Of a stretch of DNA of 58,804 nt, positions 48,426-58,200 are shown piece after piece. Position 1 is the stretch's first letter, and every line of letters starts with the position of its first letter. Position numbers and translations under genes: made by a program. Under the pieces are notes generated by a model that was not told where the DNA came from, did no database searches, and worked only from the letters and a program-made list of their open reading frames with translations. Source of the DNA: Flammeovirga sp. OC4 (GTDB lineage: Bacteria; Bacteroidota; Bacteroidia; Cytophagales; Flammeovirgaceae); contig NZ_JTAM01000032.1 of the NCBI RefSeq assembly GCF_000812565.1, positions 1 to 58,804 on the forward strand, in the 5' to 3' direction.

Positions 48426-48881
48426 ATGAATTTTACACCCAAAAGAGTACTCGAAAATCCACATGACGTAAAACCTTACCCTAGTGTAGAGAAGTATATG
48501 ACTAAACAACTGATTGTTTTTACTCCCGAACAACACATCGAAGAAGCAATGGAAGTGCTGGTTGAAAAGAAAATTTCAGGAGCTCCAGTTGTCAATGAAG
48601 ATGGTGATTTGGTGGGAATGCTATCAGAAAAAGATTGTTTGCATGTCATTCTTGAAAGCAGATATCTCAATTATCCAGCAAGTCAAGGTAGAGTAAAAGA
48701 CTATATGACTAAAGCTGTAAGTTCTATTTCCGCAGATAAAGATGTAGTGGAAGTGGCAATGTTGTTCGAGAACTCTTCTTTCAGAAGATATCCGATCACA
48801 AAAAATGGAAAATTAATCGGTCAAGTATCGAGAAGAGATATTCTTAGAGCTGCAGTTGATTTAAGCTCTACAACTTGGTAA
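48426..48881 (+). CDS. Tandem CBS-domain protein
   Basis: The 151-residue protein consists almost only of two CBS motifs (about 20-75 and 88-145). Recognisable elements are KYMTKQLIVFTPEQHIEEAM, GAPVVNEDGDLVGMLSEKDC and RRYPITKNGKLIGQVSRRDI. Such stand-alone pairs bind adenine nucleotides and regulate partner proteins or sense energy state. It precedes cydAB but is separated by a terminator and about 300 bases, so a link to respiration is only a suggestion. Confidence 0.87.
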   Translation: MNFTPKRVLENPHDVKPYPSVEKYMTKQLIVFTPEQHIEEAMEVLVEKKISGAPVVNEDGDLVGMLSEKDCLHVILESRYLNYPASQGRVKDYMTKAVSSISADKDVVEVAMLFENSSFRRYPITKNGKLIGQVSRRDILRAAVDLSSTTW

Positions 48882-49185
48882 GTAAAAATCATATATCTAA
48901 AATGAGTAATTATAATGCGGTTTCAGGACATGGAATCGCATTTTTTATGTTCAAAAAATAAAACAAAACTAGACGACTTTTGCCCTTAAATATCAATAAA
49001 ACTAAACATTTTGTAATACGCTTCCTCTTTGAATAAAATCTACTAATTTTGCGGCACAAACATGTACGCTGTTGTCCAATTTTAAATGTGCAACGGCAAA
49101 TTTCAACTTTACTTTAAAAAACAAAGATTATCAACCAAAAGTTGATTAAGTTAGTAGAGTAAAAACACTATGATATAGCCTAACT
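48882..49185. other. Intergenic region upstream of cydA
   Basis: This stretch of 304 bases holds the CBS-gene terminator and, further right, a -7-like TAATTTTG (49044-49051). A TTTG at 49028-49031 is too close (12 bases) for a normal -33 box, so the cydA promoter remains unproven. No gene or RNA was seen. Confidence 0.4.
48914..48948 (+). terminator. Terminator after the CBS-domain gene
   Basis: AATGCGGTTT (48914-48923) pairs, with a G-U pair and one mismatch, with GAATCGCATT (48933-48942), followed by TTTTATG. It lies 33 bases past the stop codon. Confidence 0.65.
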
Positions 49186-50562
49186 ATGGATGTAGAAATA
49201 CTATCACGAATTCAGTTTGCGTTTACCGTTTCATTTCATTACATCTATCCACCTTTAAGTATTGGTATTGGATTGATGTTGGTAATTTCAGAAGGATTAT
49301 TTTTAAAAACTAAAGACCAAAGGTACGAAGTCCTTACGCGATTTTGGGTAAAAATATTTGCCTTGACTTTTGGTATCGGAGTAGCCACCGGCATTGTAAT
49401 GGAGTTTGAGTTTGGTACCAATTGGGCCACTTATTCCAGGTATGTTGGTGATATTTTTGGCTCAGCTCTAGCGGCTGAAGGAATATTTGCCTTTGCATTG
49501 GAGAGTAGTTTCTTAGGAATTCTGCTTTTTGGTTGGAATAAGGTGAGTCCTAAAGTCCATTTTATGTCAACAGTAGGAGTCTTCTTTGGTTCTATGTTTT
49601 CAGCCATTTGGATTGTCGTAGCCAATAGTTGGCAACAGACACCGGCAGGGTATAAAATTGTAGGAGAAGGGATGGAGGCAAGAGCTGAAATCACTGATTT
49701 CTGGGAGATGGTTTTCAACCCATCAAGTGTAGAAAGAATTTTACACGTTTGGGTAGGAGCATTTTTAGCAGGAGCCTTTTTATTTATTAGTGTGCACGCT
49801 TATTATCTCGTAAGAGACAGACATCAAGAAATTTCAAAACTAGGAATCAAATTAGGTTTAATTGCTGCAACACTATTTTCTTTTGTTCAATTGTTCTTGG
49901 GGCATATGTCGGCAGATGGGGTGGCAGAAAATCAACCAGCAAAACTAGCTGCTTTTGAAGGACATTATTATACTGATCATTCAGCAGATTTATATCTTTT
50001 TGGTTGGGTAGATCAAGAAAGTAAAGAGGTATACGGCGTGAAAGTACCAGGAGGACTCGCATTTTTGACTCAGTTTAATTTTGATGCTAAAGTAGAAGGG
50101 TTGGATGCTTTTCCGGAAGATGAAATCCCTACACAAATCAATGCGGTATTCCAATTTTATCATTTGATGGTGGGTATAGGCATGATGCTGATCGGTTTGT
50201 CTGTTTTAGGAACCTTCTATTGGTTCAGAGGAACTTTATTTCAACAGAAATGGCTTTTATGGACTTTTGTTTTTGCGGTAATTTTACCTCAATTAGCCAA
50301 TCAATTTGGATGGTTTGCAGCAGAAATGGGGAGACAACCTTGGGTAGTATATGGTTTATTAAGAACTTCAGACGCTTTATCTAAAGCAGTGCAAGCAGAT
50401 CAAGTTTTATTCTCATTGATCATGTTTACCTTTATCTATACACTGTTGTTTATCCTCTTTATTTACCTATTAAATAAGAAGATCAAACATGGCCCATCGG
50501 ATACACATTTGATTGACCATAGACCGCATCAGCAAGGTATTAATGACTTTTTCTCAGAATAA
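49186..50562 (+). CDS. cydA: Cytochrome bd quinol oxidase subunit I
   Basis: The 458-residue membrane protein reduces oxygen to water at low oxygen using quinol. The haem ligand His18 is in FTVSFHYIYPPLS, the GRQPW motif is at 382-386, and EGIFAFALESSFLGILLFGWN fits the haem-b595/d region. The quinol loop between helices 6 and 7 is short. It forms an operon with cydB (12-base gap). No small cydX-type gene was seen after cydB. Confidence 0.95.
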   Translation: MDVEILSRIQFAFTVSFHYIYPPLSIGIGLMLVISEGLFLKTKDQRYEVLTRFWVKIFALTFGIGVATGIVMEFEFGTNWATYSRYVGDIFGSALAAEGIFAFALESSFLGILLFGWNKVSPKVHFMSTVGVFFGSMFSAIWIVVANSWQQTPAGYKIVGEGMEARAEITDFWEMVFNPSSVERILHVWVGAFLAGAFLFISVHAYYLVRDRHQEISKLGIKLGLIAATLFSFVQLFLGHMSADGVAENQPAKLAAFEGHYYTDHSADLYLFGWVDQESKEVYGVKVPGGLAFLTQFNFDAKVEGLDAFPEDEIPTQINAVFQFYHLMVGIGMMLIGLSVLGTFYWFRGTLFQQKWLLWTFVFAVILPQLANQFGWFAAEMGRQPWVVYGLLRTSDALSKAVQADQVLFSLIMFTFIYTLLFILFIYLLNKKIKHGPSDTHLIDHRPHQQGINDFFSE

Positions 50563-50574
50563 AAAAATACAACC

Positions 50575-51612
50575 ATGGAAACATTTTTAGGATTAGATTA
50601 CCCTACACTTTGGTTTTTGGTAGTAGGTGCTTTATTCTCAGGATATGGGATTTTGGATGGCTTCGATTTAGGAGCAGGTGCGATGCACTTATTTATTAAA
50701 GGAGACAAAAATAGACGTATTGCTTTAAATGCAGTTGGTCCAGTTTGGGATGGTAATGAAGTATGGTTAGTAATTGGTGGAGGAACCTTGTTTGCAGGTT
50801 TCCCTGTTTTTTACGCTACTTTGTTTTCAGCGATGTATATTCCATTTATGCTCTTTATTATGTTTATCATTCTGAGAGCCATTTCTATTGAGTTCAGAAG
50901 TAAGGAAGAAATGAAATGGTGGAGAACAATGTGGGATATTTCTTATAGTATTTCCAGCGGAATGATTGCCTTTCTATTGGGTGTTGTTTTAGGAAATGTT
51001 TTGAAAGGTTTTCCATTGGATGAAAACTATGAAGCAATAGATCCTCATTTAACGATGTTCTTAAACCCATTTTCAATCCTTGTTGGATTAACAACATTGG
51101 CTTTGATGATGATGCATGGAGCTATTTACTTGACATTAAAAACAGAAGGAAGGCTTTTTGATAAAGTAGTGAAGATGTTGGAGAAATGTATGATCGGTTT
51201 TATAGTGATGTTTGGTATTTTGAGTGTTTTTACCTTAATATTTCAACCTCATTTAGCAGAACGTTTTAAAGACCATCCGTCATTATTTTTCTTGCCATTG
51301 ACAGCGATTCTAGCCATTGCAAATATTCCACGTTTGGCAAGGAAAAAGAAATATATGCAGGCGTTTATATTTTCTTCTTTGACTTTCAGTTTACTTTTAA
51401 TTTTAGTTGCAGTTCAATTATTTCCAAACTTATTGATTGCTTCTAATGACCCGAACAATTCCATCACAATTTATAATGCAGCAGCTTCTCAAAAAGGATT
51501 AGGGTTGATGCTGACGATTGCGGCAATAGGTACACCTTTGGTATTGGCTTATACATTTATTGTGTATAAAATATTCTGGGGAAAAGTGAAGTTGGATGAG
51601 CATAGTTATTAG
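50575..51612 (+). CDS. cydB: Cytochrome bd quinol oxidase subunit II
   Basis: The 345-residue protein has about eight hydrophobic helices and the family start LDYPTLWFLVVGALFSGYGI with LDGFDLGAGAMH and VWDGNEVWLVIGGG. It is the partner subunit of CydA and forms the complex with it. A strong terminator follows 20 bases after the stop, so cydAB is a two-gene unit. Confidence 0.95.
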   Translation: METFLGLDYPTLWFLVVGALFSGYGILDGFDLGAGAMHLFIKGDKNRRIALNAVGPVWDGNEVWLVIGGGTLFAGFPVFYATLFSAMYIPFMLFIMFIILRAISIEFRSKEEMKWWRTMWDISYSISSGMIAFLLGVVLGNVLKGFPLDENYEAIDPHLTMFLNPFSILVGLTTLALMMMHGAIYLTLKTEGRLFDKVVKMLEKCMIGFIVMFGILSVFTLIFQPHLAERFKDHPSLFFLPLTAILAIANIPRLARKKKYMQAFIFSSLTFSLLLILVAVQLFPNLLIASNDPNNSITIYNAAASQKGLGLMLTIAAIGTPLVLAYTFIVYKIFWGKVKLDEHSY

Positions 51613-51631
51613 ATTACTTTTCATAAAAATA

Positions 51632-51675
51632 AAAAAATGCCTCCGCTTTCAATATCGAAAACGGAGGCATTTTTT
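51632..51675. terminator. Bidirectional terminator between cydB and hldD
   Basis: AAAAATGCCTCCG (51633-51645) pairs with CGGAGGCATTTTT (51662-51674), with a 16-base loop; A run on the left and T run on the right make it function in both directions between convergent genes. Confidence 0.88.
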
Positions 51676-51692
51676 ATTATTGCTATTGATGA

Positions 51693-52664
51693 CTAGTAGC
51701 GTGTAGTACCCATCAAATAATGCTTCACATAATCTTCTACACCTTCTTCCAAAGAAGTAAAAGGCTTGTCGTAACCAATCTTTCTTAGCTTTTCCATAGT
51801 CGCTTCAGTGAAGTATTGGTATTTATCTCTGATATCTTCAGGAGTAGGGATATAGGAAATATTTTCGTCCTTACCCATTGCTTTAAAAGTAGCTTTAGTA
51901 AGGTCCAAGAAGGTTCTAGCCTCACCAGTACCCACATTATAAATACCTGAATTTTTAGCTTGACGGTGGTACATCAAGAACATCATGATTTCAACTACAT
52001 CTTTGACATAAACGAAATCCCTTTGTTGCTCTCCATCTTTGTAATCAGGATTATGCGATTGGAAAAGTTTCATTCCATCCGTTTTGCTGATCTGATTAAA
52101 AGCGTGGAAAACCACTGAAGCCATTCTTTCTTTATGGAATTCATTTGGACCGTAAACATTGAAGAACTTCAATCCTGCCCAAAACATAGGTTTTTTCTCT
52201 TGTTCTAAAGCCCAAATGTCAAACTCATTTTTTGACTCGCCATAAGGGTTCAAAGGCTTTAAATCAGGGATTATAGTTTCGCTATCTTCGTAGCCTAACT
52301 CACCTAAACCATAAGTAGCAGCAGAAGAAGCATAAACTAAAGGAATAGCATACTTAATGGTAGCATTCCACATTTTCTTTGTGTAATCAGTATTCAAATG
52401 AGCAAGAATATCTCTATTGAATTCGGCTGTACTAGTTCTAGCTCCTAAGTGAAAAATAAACTCAACTTCTAAGTGGTTTTTATCTAACCACTCAAAGAAT
52501 TCTTCTCTTTCCACTTTCTCCAAGATTTTTTTCCCTTCAAGGTTTTTATTTTTCTCAGGAAATGAAAAATCGTCTACTGCAACGATATGATTGAAGTTAT
52601 CTTCATTCAATCTAGAAATCATACAGCTACCGATAAATCCGGCAGCACCTGTTACAACTATCAT
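51693..52664 (-). CDS. hldD: ADP-L-glycero-D-manno-heptose 6-epimerase
   Basis: The 323-residue extended short-chain dehydrogenase inverts C6 of ADP-heptose, the last step in making the heptose donor for the lipopolysaccharide core. It has VTGAAGFIGS at 4-13, the DDFSFPEKNKNL substrate stretch, and a YGESKNEFD catalytic pair. It follows the OmpA/PD40 gene by about 67 bases on the same strand and ends at the bidirectional terminator. The length and motifs match HldD (RfaD). Confidence 0.93.
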   Translation of the reverse strand: MIVVTGAAGFIGSCMISRLNEDNFNHIVAVDDFSFPEKNKNLEGKKILEKVEREEFFEWLDKNHLEVEFIFHLGARTSTAEFNRDILAHLNTDYTKKMWNATIKYAIPLVYASSAATYGLGELGYEDSETIIPDLKPLNPYGESKNEFDIWALEQEKKPMFWAGLKFFNVYGPNEFHKERMASVVFHAFNQISKTDGMKLFQSHNPDYKDGEQQRDFVYVKDVVEIMMFLMYHRQAKNSGIYNVGTGEARTFLDLTKATFKAMGKDENISYIPTPEDIRDKYQYFTEATMEKLRKIGYDKPFTSLEEGVEDYVKHYLMGTTRY

Positions 52665-52731
52665 TGTTCTATATTTTTAATTTTTTACGAAGATAACGGA
52701 TCATTTCCTTAGACCAACAAAATAGGCAGAA

Positions 52732-54750
52732 TTAGTTTTTAATGACCTTGAATTCCGTTCTTCTGTTTTGTGCCTTCCCTTCATCGGTTTTATTATCCGC
52801 TACAGGGTTTTCCTCACCAAATCCTTTACTTACAAGGCGTTCTTTGGCAATACCGGCCTCAATTAAGTAGTTCACTATCGCGTCTGCTCTTTTTTGAGAG
52901 AGCATCATATTGATATCATAATCACCCGTATTGTCAGTATAACCCTCAATTTGAACTACAATATTGGAGTTGACTTTCAAAAAGGATAATACATTTTCAA
53001 GCTCATTAATAGATGCTTTTTTGATTTTACTGGAATTGGTATCGAAAAATATATTGTTTAATGTGATGTTATGATTGATTACAATTGGGTCAAGGTAAAT
53101 AATATAATCGCTCTTTAACGAATCAATGTGCACTTTTCGAGAGAAGAGGTCAAAACCTTTTTTGACAATATTGATTCCGAATGTATGATCGTTAGGAATT
53201 GCATTAATATCAGCGATACCATTAGTATCTGTTTCTATTTTTCTTAAAACTATATTTTCGGGGAAAGTATAGATTATGATTTTAGCATTCGATAACTGAC
53301 TAGAATCTTTTTTACTAAGCACATGCAAATGCGTGTCTAATAAATTTTCATTGAGAATAGAATCTAATGCTTGAAATTGAGGGACTTGTTCAACAATAGA
53401 TTGTTCTATTTCCTGTTTTTCTACTTGGTATGAAGAAGAGTAAATATCAAATCTACCTTTCCCTCCAGGTCGGTCGGAGCTAAATAAAATTAGACTACCG
53501 TCATCATTTGTACTTGGAGTTTTTTCATTATATGCAGAGTTTATAGGTCTTGGTAGGCCTATAGGTTTCGACCAACTATGTTCACCTGTTTTGGTCGCTT
53601 GGAAAATATCATAACCACCAATACTATTAGGTCCATCTGTAGCAAAAAAAAGTGTGTCTCCATTAGTAGAGAAGAAAGGATCAATTTCATTTCCTTTTGA
53701 ATTCACATTCTCTACTAAAATAGGTTCAACCCACTTCTTTCCATTTCTTTTAGTGTAATATAGATTGAAAACGCCATCCTTTCTTTTCGAAGAAAAATAA
53801 AAAGCTTTTCCATCTGGAGTGAAAGTGCCGCCGATTACTTGGTAAAAGTAATTGTTGATAGGTGAAGGAAGTTTCTTTTTATTTTGAGGTAGTTTAACTT
53901 CTTCATTTAAATCAATTTTAGCATAATACAGTCGTCCAACACCAAAGCCATGATAAACAACCATCGTTTTTCCTGATTTTGAAATCGATGAAATACCGCT
54001 ATTTCCTTTAATGTTGATTGACCTATCATTTAAGATTTTGCTTTCTTGAAACTGACCTTCTTCGAAGAAAGAATAATAGATATTTGTACTTTCCTCATGA
54101 ATACTACTTAACGATTTTCTATTTGAAGAAAAGAAAAGTTGTGTTGAATTTGGGATAAATAGAGGTGAAAAATCATCATATGTAGAATTTAAACTTTCTC
54201 TATTGTCAATCTGATATTTTGCGGATTGTGATTGAAGCAATGCATTGGCCTGTTTCATAAGTTTTTCAATATGCTTTTTATCAGGCGATGCAGGAGAGGC
54301 ATATTCATCAATATATTTTTGGTAGAAGAATAACGCTTTTTCAGCATTTTCTAAATAATGATTTATTCTTGCATTAAGGTAAAGAGTAGGTAATGTTATT
54401 TTGAGTTGATAAGCTTTTGTAGCAAAAGAATCAGCGGCTATTAAGCTCCCTTTTTGCAGGTAACAATAACCTAATTGATAATTCACATCGCTGATATTGG
54501 AACAAAAATTATTTACTTTTTCATAATAGTAAATTGCACTATCCAAGTTGTTGTACTCATTGAGCCAATTTTCTCCAATTTTAAAGTTTTGTTTTGCAAC
54601 ATTCAATGCCTTGGTTTTCTTAGGAAAGAAAGTCTTGGTCAAAGTTGAATCATACTGGCAAAAGGCAGAGATAGAGCAATAGATGAATAAGAAAAAACTA
54701 AAGAGAAATCTCAACATATTACAACAGGTATTGGTGATTTTATTTTTCAA
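52732..54750 (-). CDS. OmpA-family protein with TPR, PD40 propeller and carboxypeptidase-regulatory-like domain (PorE-like architecture)
   Basis: After a signal peptide (start possibly at the second Met, MLRFLFSFFLFIYCSISAF) the 672-residue protein shows TPR-like repeats (about 45-170), PD40/WD40-like propeller repeats (about 180-430, e.g. PDGKAFYFSSKRKDGVFNLY), a beta-sandwich of the CarboxypepD_reg type (about 465-550) and a C-terminal OmpA peptidoglycan-binding domain (IEGYTDNTGDYDINMMLSQKR). This is the domain order of PorE of the type IX secretion system, but many paralogues share it. There is no lipobox, whereas PorE is a lipoprotein. Confidence 0.78.
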   Translation of the reverse strand: MKNKITNTCCNMLRFLFSFFLFIYCSISAFCQYDSTLTKTFFPKKTKALNVAKQNFKIGENWLNEYNNLDSAIYYYEKVNNFCSNISDVNYQLGYCYLQKGSLIAADSFATKAYQLKITLPTLYLNARINHYLENAEKALFFYQKYIDEYASPASPDKKHIEKLMKQANALLQSQSAKYQIDNRESLNSTYDDFSPLFIPNSTQLFFSSNRKSLSSIHEESTNIYYSFFEEGQFQESKILNDRSINIKGNSGISSISKSGKTMVVYHGFGVGRLYYAKIDLNEEVKLPQNKKKLPSPINNYFYQVIGGTFTPDGKAFYFSSKRKDGVFNLYYTKRNGKKWVEPILVENVNSKGNEIDPFFSTNGDTLFFATDGPNSIGGYDIFQATKTGEHSWSKPIGLPRPINSAYNEKTPSTNDDGSLILFSSDRPGGKGRFDIYSSSYQVEKQEIEQSIVEQVPQFQALDSILNENLLDTHLHVLSKKDSSQLSNAKIIIYTFPENIVLRKIETDTNGIADINAIPNDHTFGINIVKKGFDLFSRKVHIDSLKSDYIIYLDPIVINHNITLNNIFFDTNSSKIKKASINELENVLSFLKVNSNIVVQIEGYTDNTGDYDINMMLSQKRADAIVNYLIEAGIAKERLVSKGFGEENPVADNKTDEGKAQNRRTEFKVIKN

Positions 54751-54996
54751 TCGAAAATGTAAGAATAAATATAATTCACTTTTTTATAAAGTTAAATTCT
54801 AGCTTTGAAATAAAACAAAAACGCTCATTAAAATTCAATTCATGAAATCAATTTTAAATGAAAATGAATAGAATAGTACTATTCGAAGATATTACATGTA
54901 TTATTCAGTTATTTTATATAAAAGCGCATATTTTTTTGTCTTTCCCCCGTACCTATTTGTTATAAAGTTGATAGTAAATAAAAAATTAAATTCCCC
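54751..54996. other. AT-rich spacer upstream of a small ORF
   Basis: These 246 bases between the divergent OmpA-type gene and the small ORF contain no supported gene. They should contain both promoters, but no clear TTTG/TAnnTTTG pair was found. Confidence 0.35.
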
Positions 54997-55137
54997 ATGA
55001 AAGCATTAATAAAAATTTTAGCATTGATTTTCTTAATTGGTCTATTTTCAATGTTAAATGCTATGCAGAGTGGAGAGGAAGGAGATATTACTGTCAAAGC
55101 AAATAAATCATCAATTGATGTAATTTCTGTAGAATAA
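54997..55137 (+). CDS. Small secreted or membrane peptide (46 residues)
   Basis: The frame is MKALIKILALIFLIGLFSML and on to DVISVE, with a Lys-led hydrophobic stretch of about 17 residues that could be a signal peptide or membrane anchor and a polar, Ser/Glu/Lys tail. It has an ATG and TAA, no coding overlap on the other strand and a stem-loop at 55191-55223 about 55 bases downstream, as expected for a monocistronic gene. No homologue was recognised. A purely chance frame is possible in such AT-rich DNA. Confidence 0.45.
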   Translation: MKALIKILALIFLIGLFSMLNAMQSGEEGDITVKANKSSIDVISVE

Positions 55138-55190
55138 TCCATTATCAAATATAAGAATCATAACTCAAGACTGTTTTCTGTAATAAATAG

Positions 55191-55230
55191 AAGTCCTAGA
55201 TGCATGGCTCGCAGCTAGGACTTTATTTTT
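55191..55230 (+). terminator. Terminator after the small ORF
   Basis: AAGTCCTAG (55191-55199) pairs with CTAGGACTT (55215-55223) around a 15-base loop, followed by TATTTTT, giving a plausible intrinsic terminator on the plus strand. Confidence 0.7.
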
Positions 55231-55241
55231 GTCTAAATGTT

Positions 55242-55289
55242 GAAGCAGTAGTATAATCATTTCTGATTGGTACTACTGCTTCTTTTTTT
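55242..55289. terminator. Second stem-loop next to the large LRR gene
   Basis: GAAGCAGTAGTA (55242-55253) pairs with TACTACTGCTTC (55271-55282), followed by a run of seven T bases. It overlaps or abuts the stop codon of the leftward large gene, so it is likely a bidirectional terminator for that gene and for rightward transcripts. Confidence 0.8.
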
Positions 55290-58200
55290 AGTGAGCAATT
55301 AAAACTTTATGATAAGAAGTAACTCCGTCTTTTTGGATTAATTCCAGTAAGTAAACACCATTTCGTAGTGACTTCGTAGGTACTTCAAAGCTATTTTGAT
55401 TCTGAGTGAAATCAACATTTATTGTCACACCTGATGTAGTAATCAAGTTGATTTTATCCACCTGTATAAAGGCATCAAATGTGATATTTAATAATTGATT
55501 TGCAGGTTGAGGATACAAACTAATCAAATCTTCAAGTGATTCATCAAGATTAGTGATAATATCAGACGGTAGAACCGTAACCATTTCAGAAGTTGCTGTA
55601 CATCCAGCTTCATTTACAACTTCAACTGTATAATTACCACTTACCAGTTTAGGGATAATAGTACCACTTTCTTCGATTAATTCCCCATCAACATACCAGA
55701 AGTATTGTAAGTCAGTATTCACAACATCTACCATTAGAGAATCCTCTAAATTGACAATAGATGGAGTTGTTAAAGCTGTCGATATTCTTACTTCTATACT
55801 ATCAGAAAAGGCTGTACATCCTTCCGTATTTTGAACTTTTACAGAATACTTACCGGCTTCATGAACACTTACAACTGCTGTATTGAGTAATGGAAGCAGT
55901 TCGTTATCCTTATACCAGATATAAGTAAGGTCTCCAGTGTCGCTCAATGCTTCCACTTGAACATCTATTTCATCTCCTTCGCAGAACCATTCATTAGAGT
56001 TGGTTTGTAGACTTACGGCTAAATTATCACCGCAATTAATACCAATACTAATTTGTACTGTTTGGATCGAAAGTTCTGTCCAATAAGGGTGTGAAACAAA
56101 ACAAGTATATACTCCAGCATCAGCATTTTTCATATCCACAAGATTGATGTCTTTTGTCTGAAGTGAATTAATGATCACACCATCTTTAAACCAGATGTAG
56201 ATAAGATCATCACTTTCGAAGTTATGAGAATAACTGTAGCTTTCACCTTGGATCATTGCCACATTCTCATATTGGATTTCAAATCTTTGCGGAGAATAAT
56301 TCACAAACTCTTTCTGATACCCTTCTAGATCATCATAGAATAATATGTTATCTGCAATATTGACGATGATATCATTTGGAATGTTTGCCAATGAAGAAAT
56401 TGAGTTAGTGTACAACAATAATTCTTCAACACTTGAAGGAAGCTCCATTGTCCATTCTGTTAAGTTGTTTCTTGAGAAATCTAATTTCTTCAGATTAACT
56501 AAACTAGCAAAGTTGGTAGAAATCACTTCAATATTATTTCCAGCTAATGATAGATCAATTAGATTCAATAGATTATCTAATTCACTTCCAATTGAACTGA
56601 TATTGTTATCGTCGGCAATGAAATATCTTAAATTTAAGTTTCCACTTATGTCAGGAATTACCGTTAAGTTGTTTAAGCTAAGCCATAAAGTTGTAAGGTT
56701 ACTTAATTGGCTTAATCCCATTACATCATTATCCTCTAAGTTATTATCCGATAAATCAAGATATTCCAATGAGTTGAGATTCCATAAGTTTTCACTGATA
56801 TGTGAGATATTACTATTGTATAATTTAAGCGTTTCTAATGCTTCAAATTGAGAGATCAGACTTGGAAGAGAATCTTCACCGTTTAGCTCATGTAAGAATA
56901 AAGAAGTGATCTCACCGTCGAGGTTATATTCCATTCTTGGCCAATCAATAATTCTTGTGTTATCATCAAATTCAACATTCATTCTTGTGAAAAGTTGATG
57001 AAGTGCAACAGAATCCTGTTCAGAGATCAAACTCTTATAATTCAGCGTAACTTCTCCGATTAATAATTCCAGTTCATCCCAAATTGTATTCGGATCACTT
57101 TCAATCAATTGATAGACTCCTTCTTTCGTTGGATCAAATGATAAAACTTCAAGGATTGCATTATTGGATTTACTTAGTGTATCACCATTTAGTACCCATG
57201 CATATTCTTTTGTATTATCTGAAGTATACTCTTTATTGAAATTATCGTATTGAGTTACGAAATAACTCTCAATAAATGGGGTAGTCAATTGAGGATTGTA
57301 AGTTGTGATTTCGAATAACGCATCAATTGAGGCTAAATCTTCAAAGTCTAAGTAATTGTTTTCAATATTAAGAGAGGTGAGGTGCTCAAATACAAGTAGT
57401 TGTGAAGGTAAACTACTCAATGTATTTGTGTTATCATCATTGATATTGAAGTTTGAAAGATCTAATCCTGTTACTCTACCGTAATTATCAATGACTACAC
57501 GGTCAGGTAACCATGTTCTAAACTCAGTTGAAGGGTCGTAAGCAGTATGACCTATTTCAGTAAACATCTGATGTAACAATAGAGAATCTTCTTGACCAAG
57601 TGTAAATAGAAGGTCAATTTGTTTTATGAAAATACTCAAGTTGCTTACAGCATCAGAAGTAACATTTAATCTATAACTATCTGCATTACTACTTTCCATA
57701 AATGAAACTTCGAGTAATGACGTCTGACTTTCGGTAACTTCATTACTAACTCTAGTCCATGAATAATTAATAGCACTTTCATCTTCTAATACTCCATCAA
57801 AGCTAAAACTACCGCCATACGTCACTGTCGCTGTTTCCGTATCTGCTCCGCTATACGTCTGCCCTGCATAACTGCTGATGTACTCGCTATTATCAATAAG
57901 ATCATCGAAGAATAGGAAGTTGTTGTCAACATTGAATTGCGTTTTTTGATCATTGGCATTCGTAAATGAAGTGAGTGTCACATCCTCCAATTGGTTATCA
58001 GCAAGATTTACCGTTTCTAAATACCCGAAGTTTGCAATCGTTAGGCTCGTTGGCAAGCTTGTTAAAGCTCTATTCGAAAGATCAATGTCGATCACTCTAC
58101 CGTAGTTGTCAATTTGCGTAGCAACCGGGTTACCGTCATTATCCACCCAATCACGCATTTCAATTGCTTTATCAGGTGTAGTTCCTAACTCTACGAATAA

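Noticed and set aside
56345-56851. A 168-codon open frame on the plus strand inside the LRR gene
   Set aside because: It is antisense to a clear leucine-rich repeat region and its composition follows from the repeats; no signal, domain or promoter supports it.
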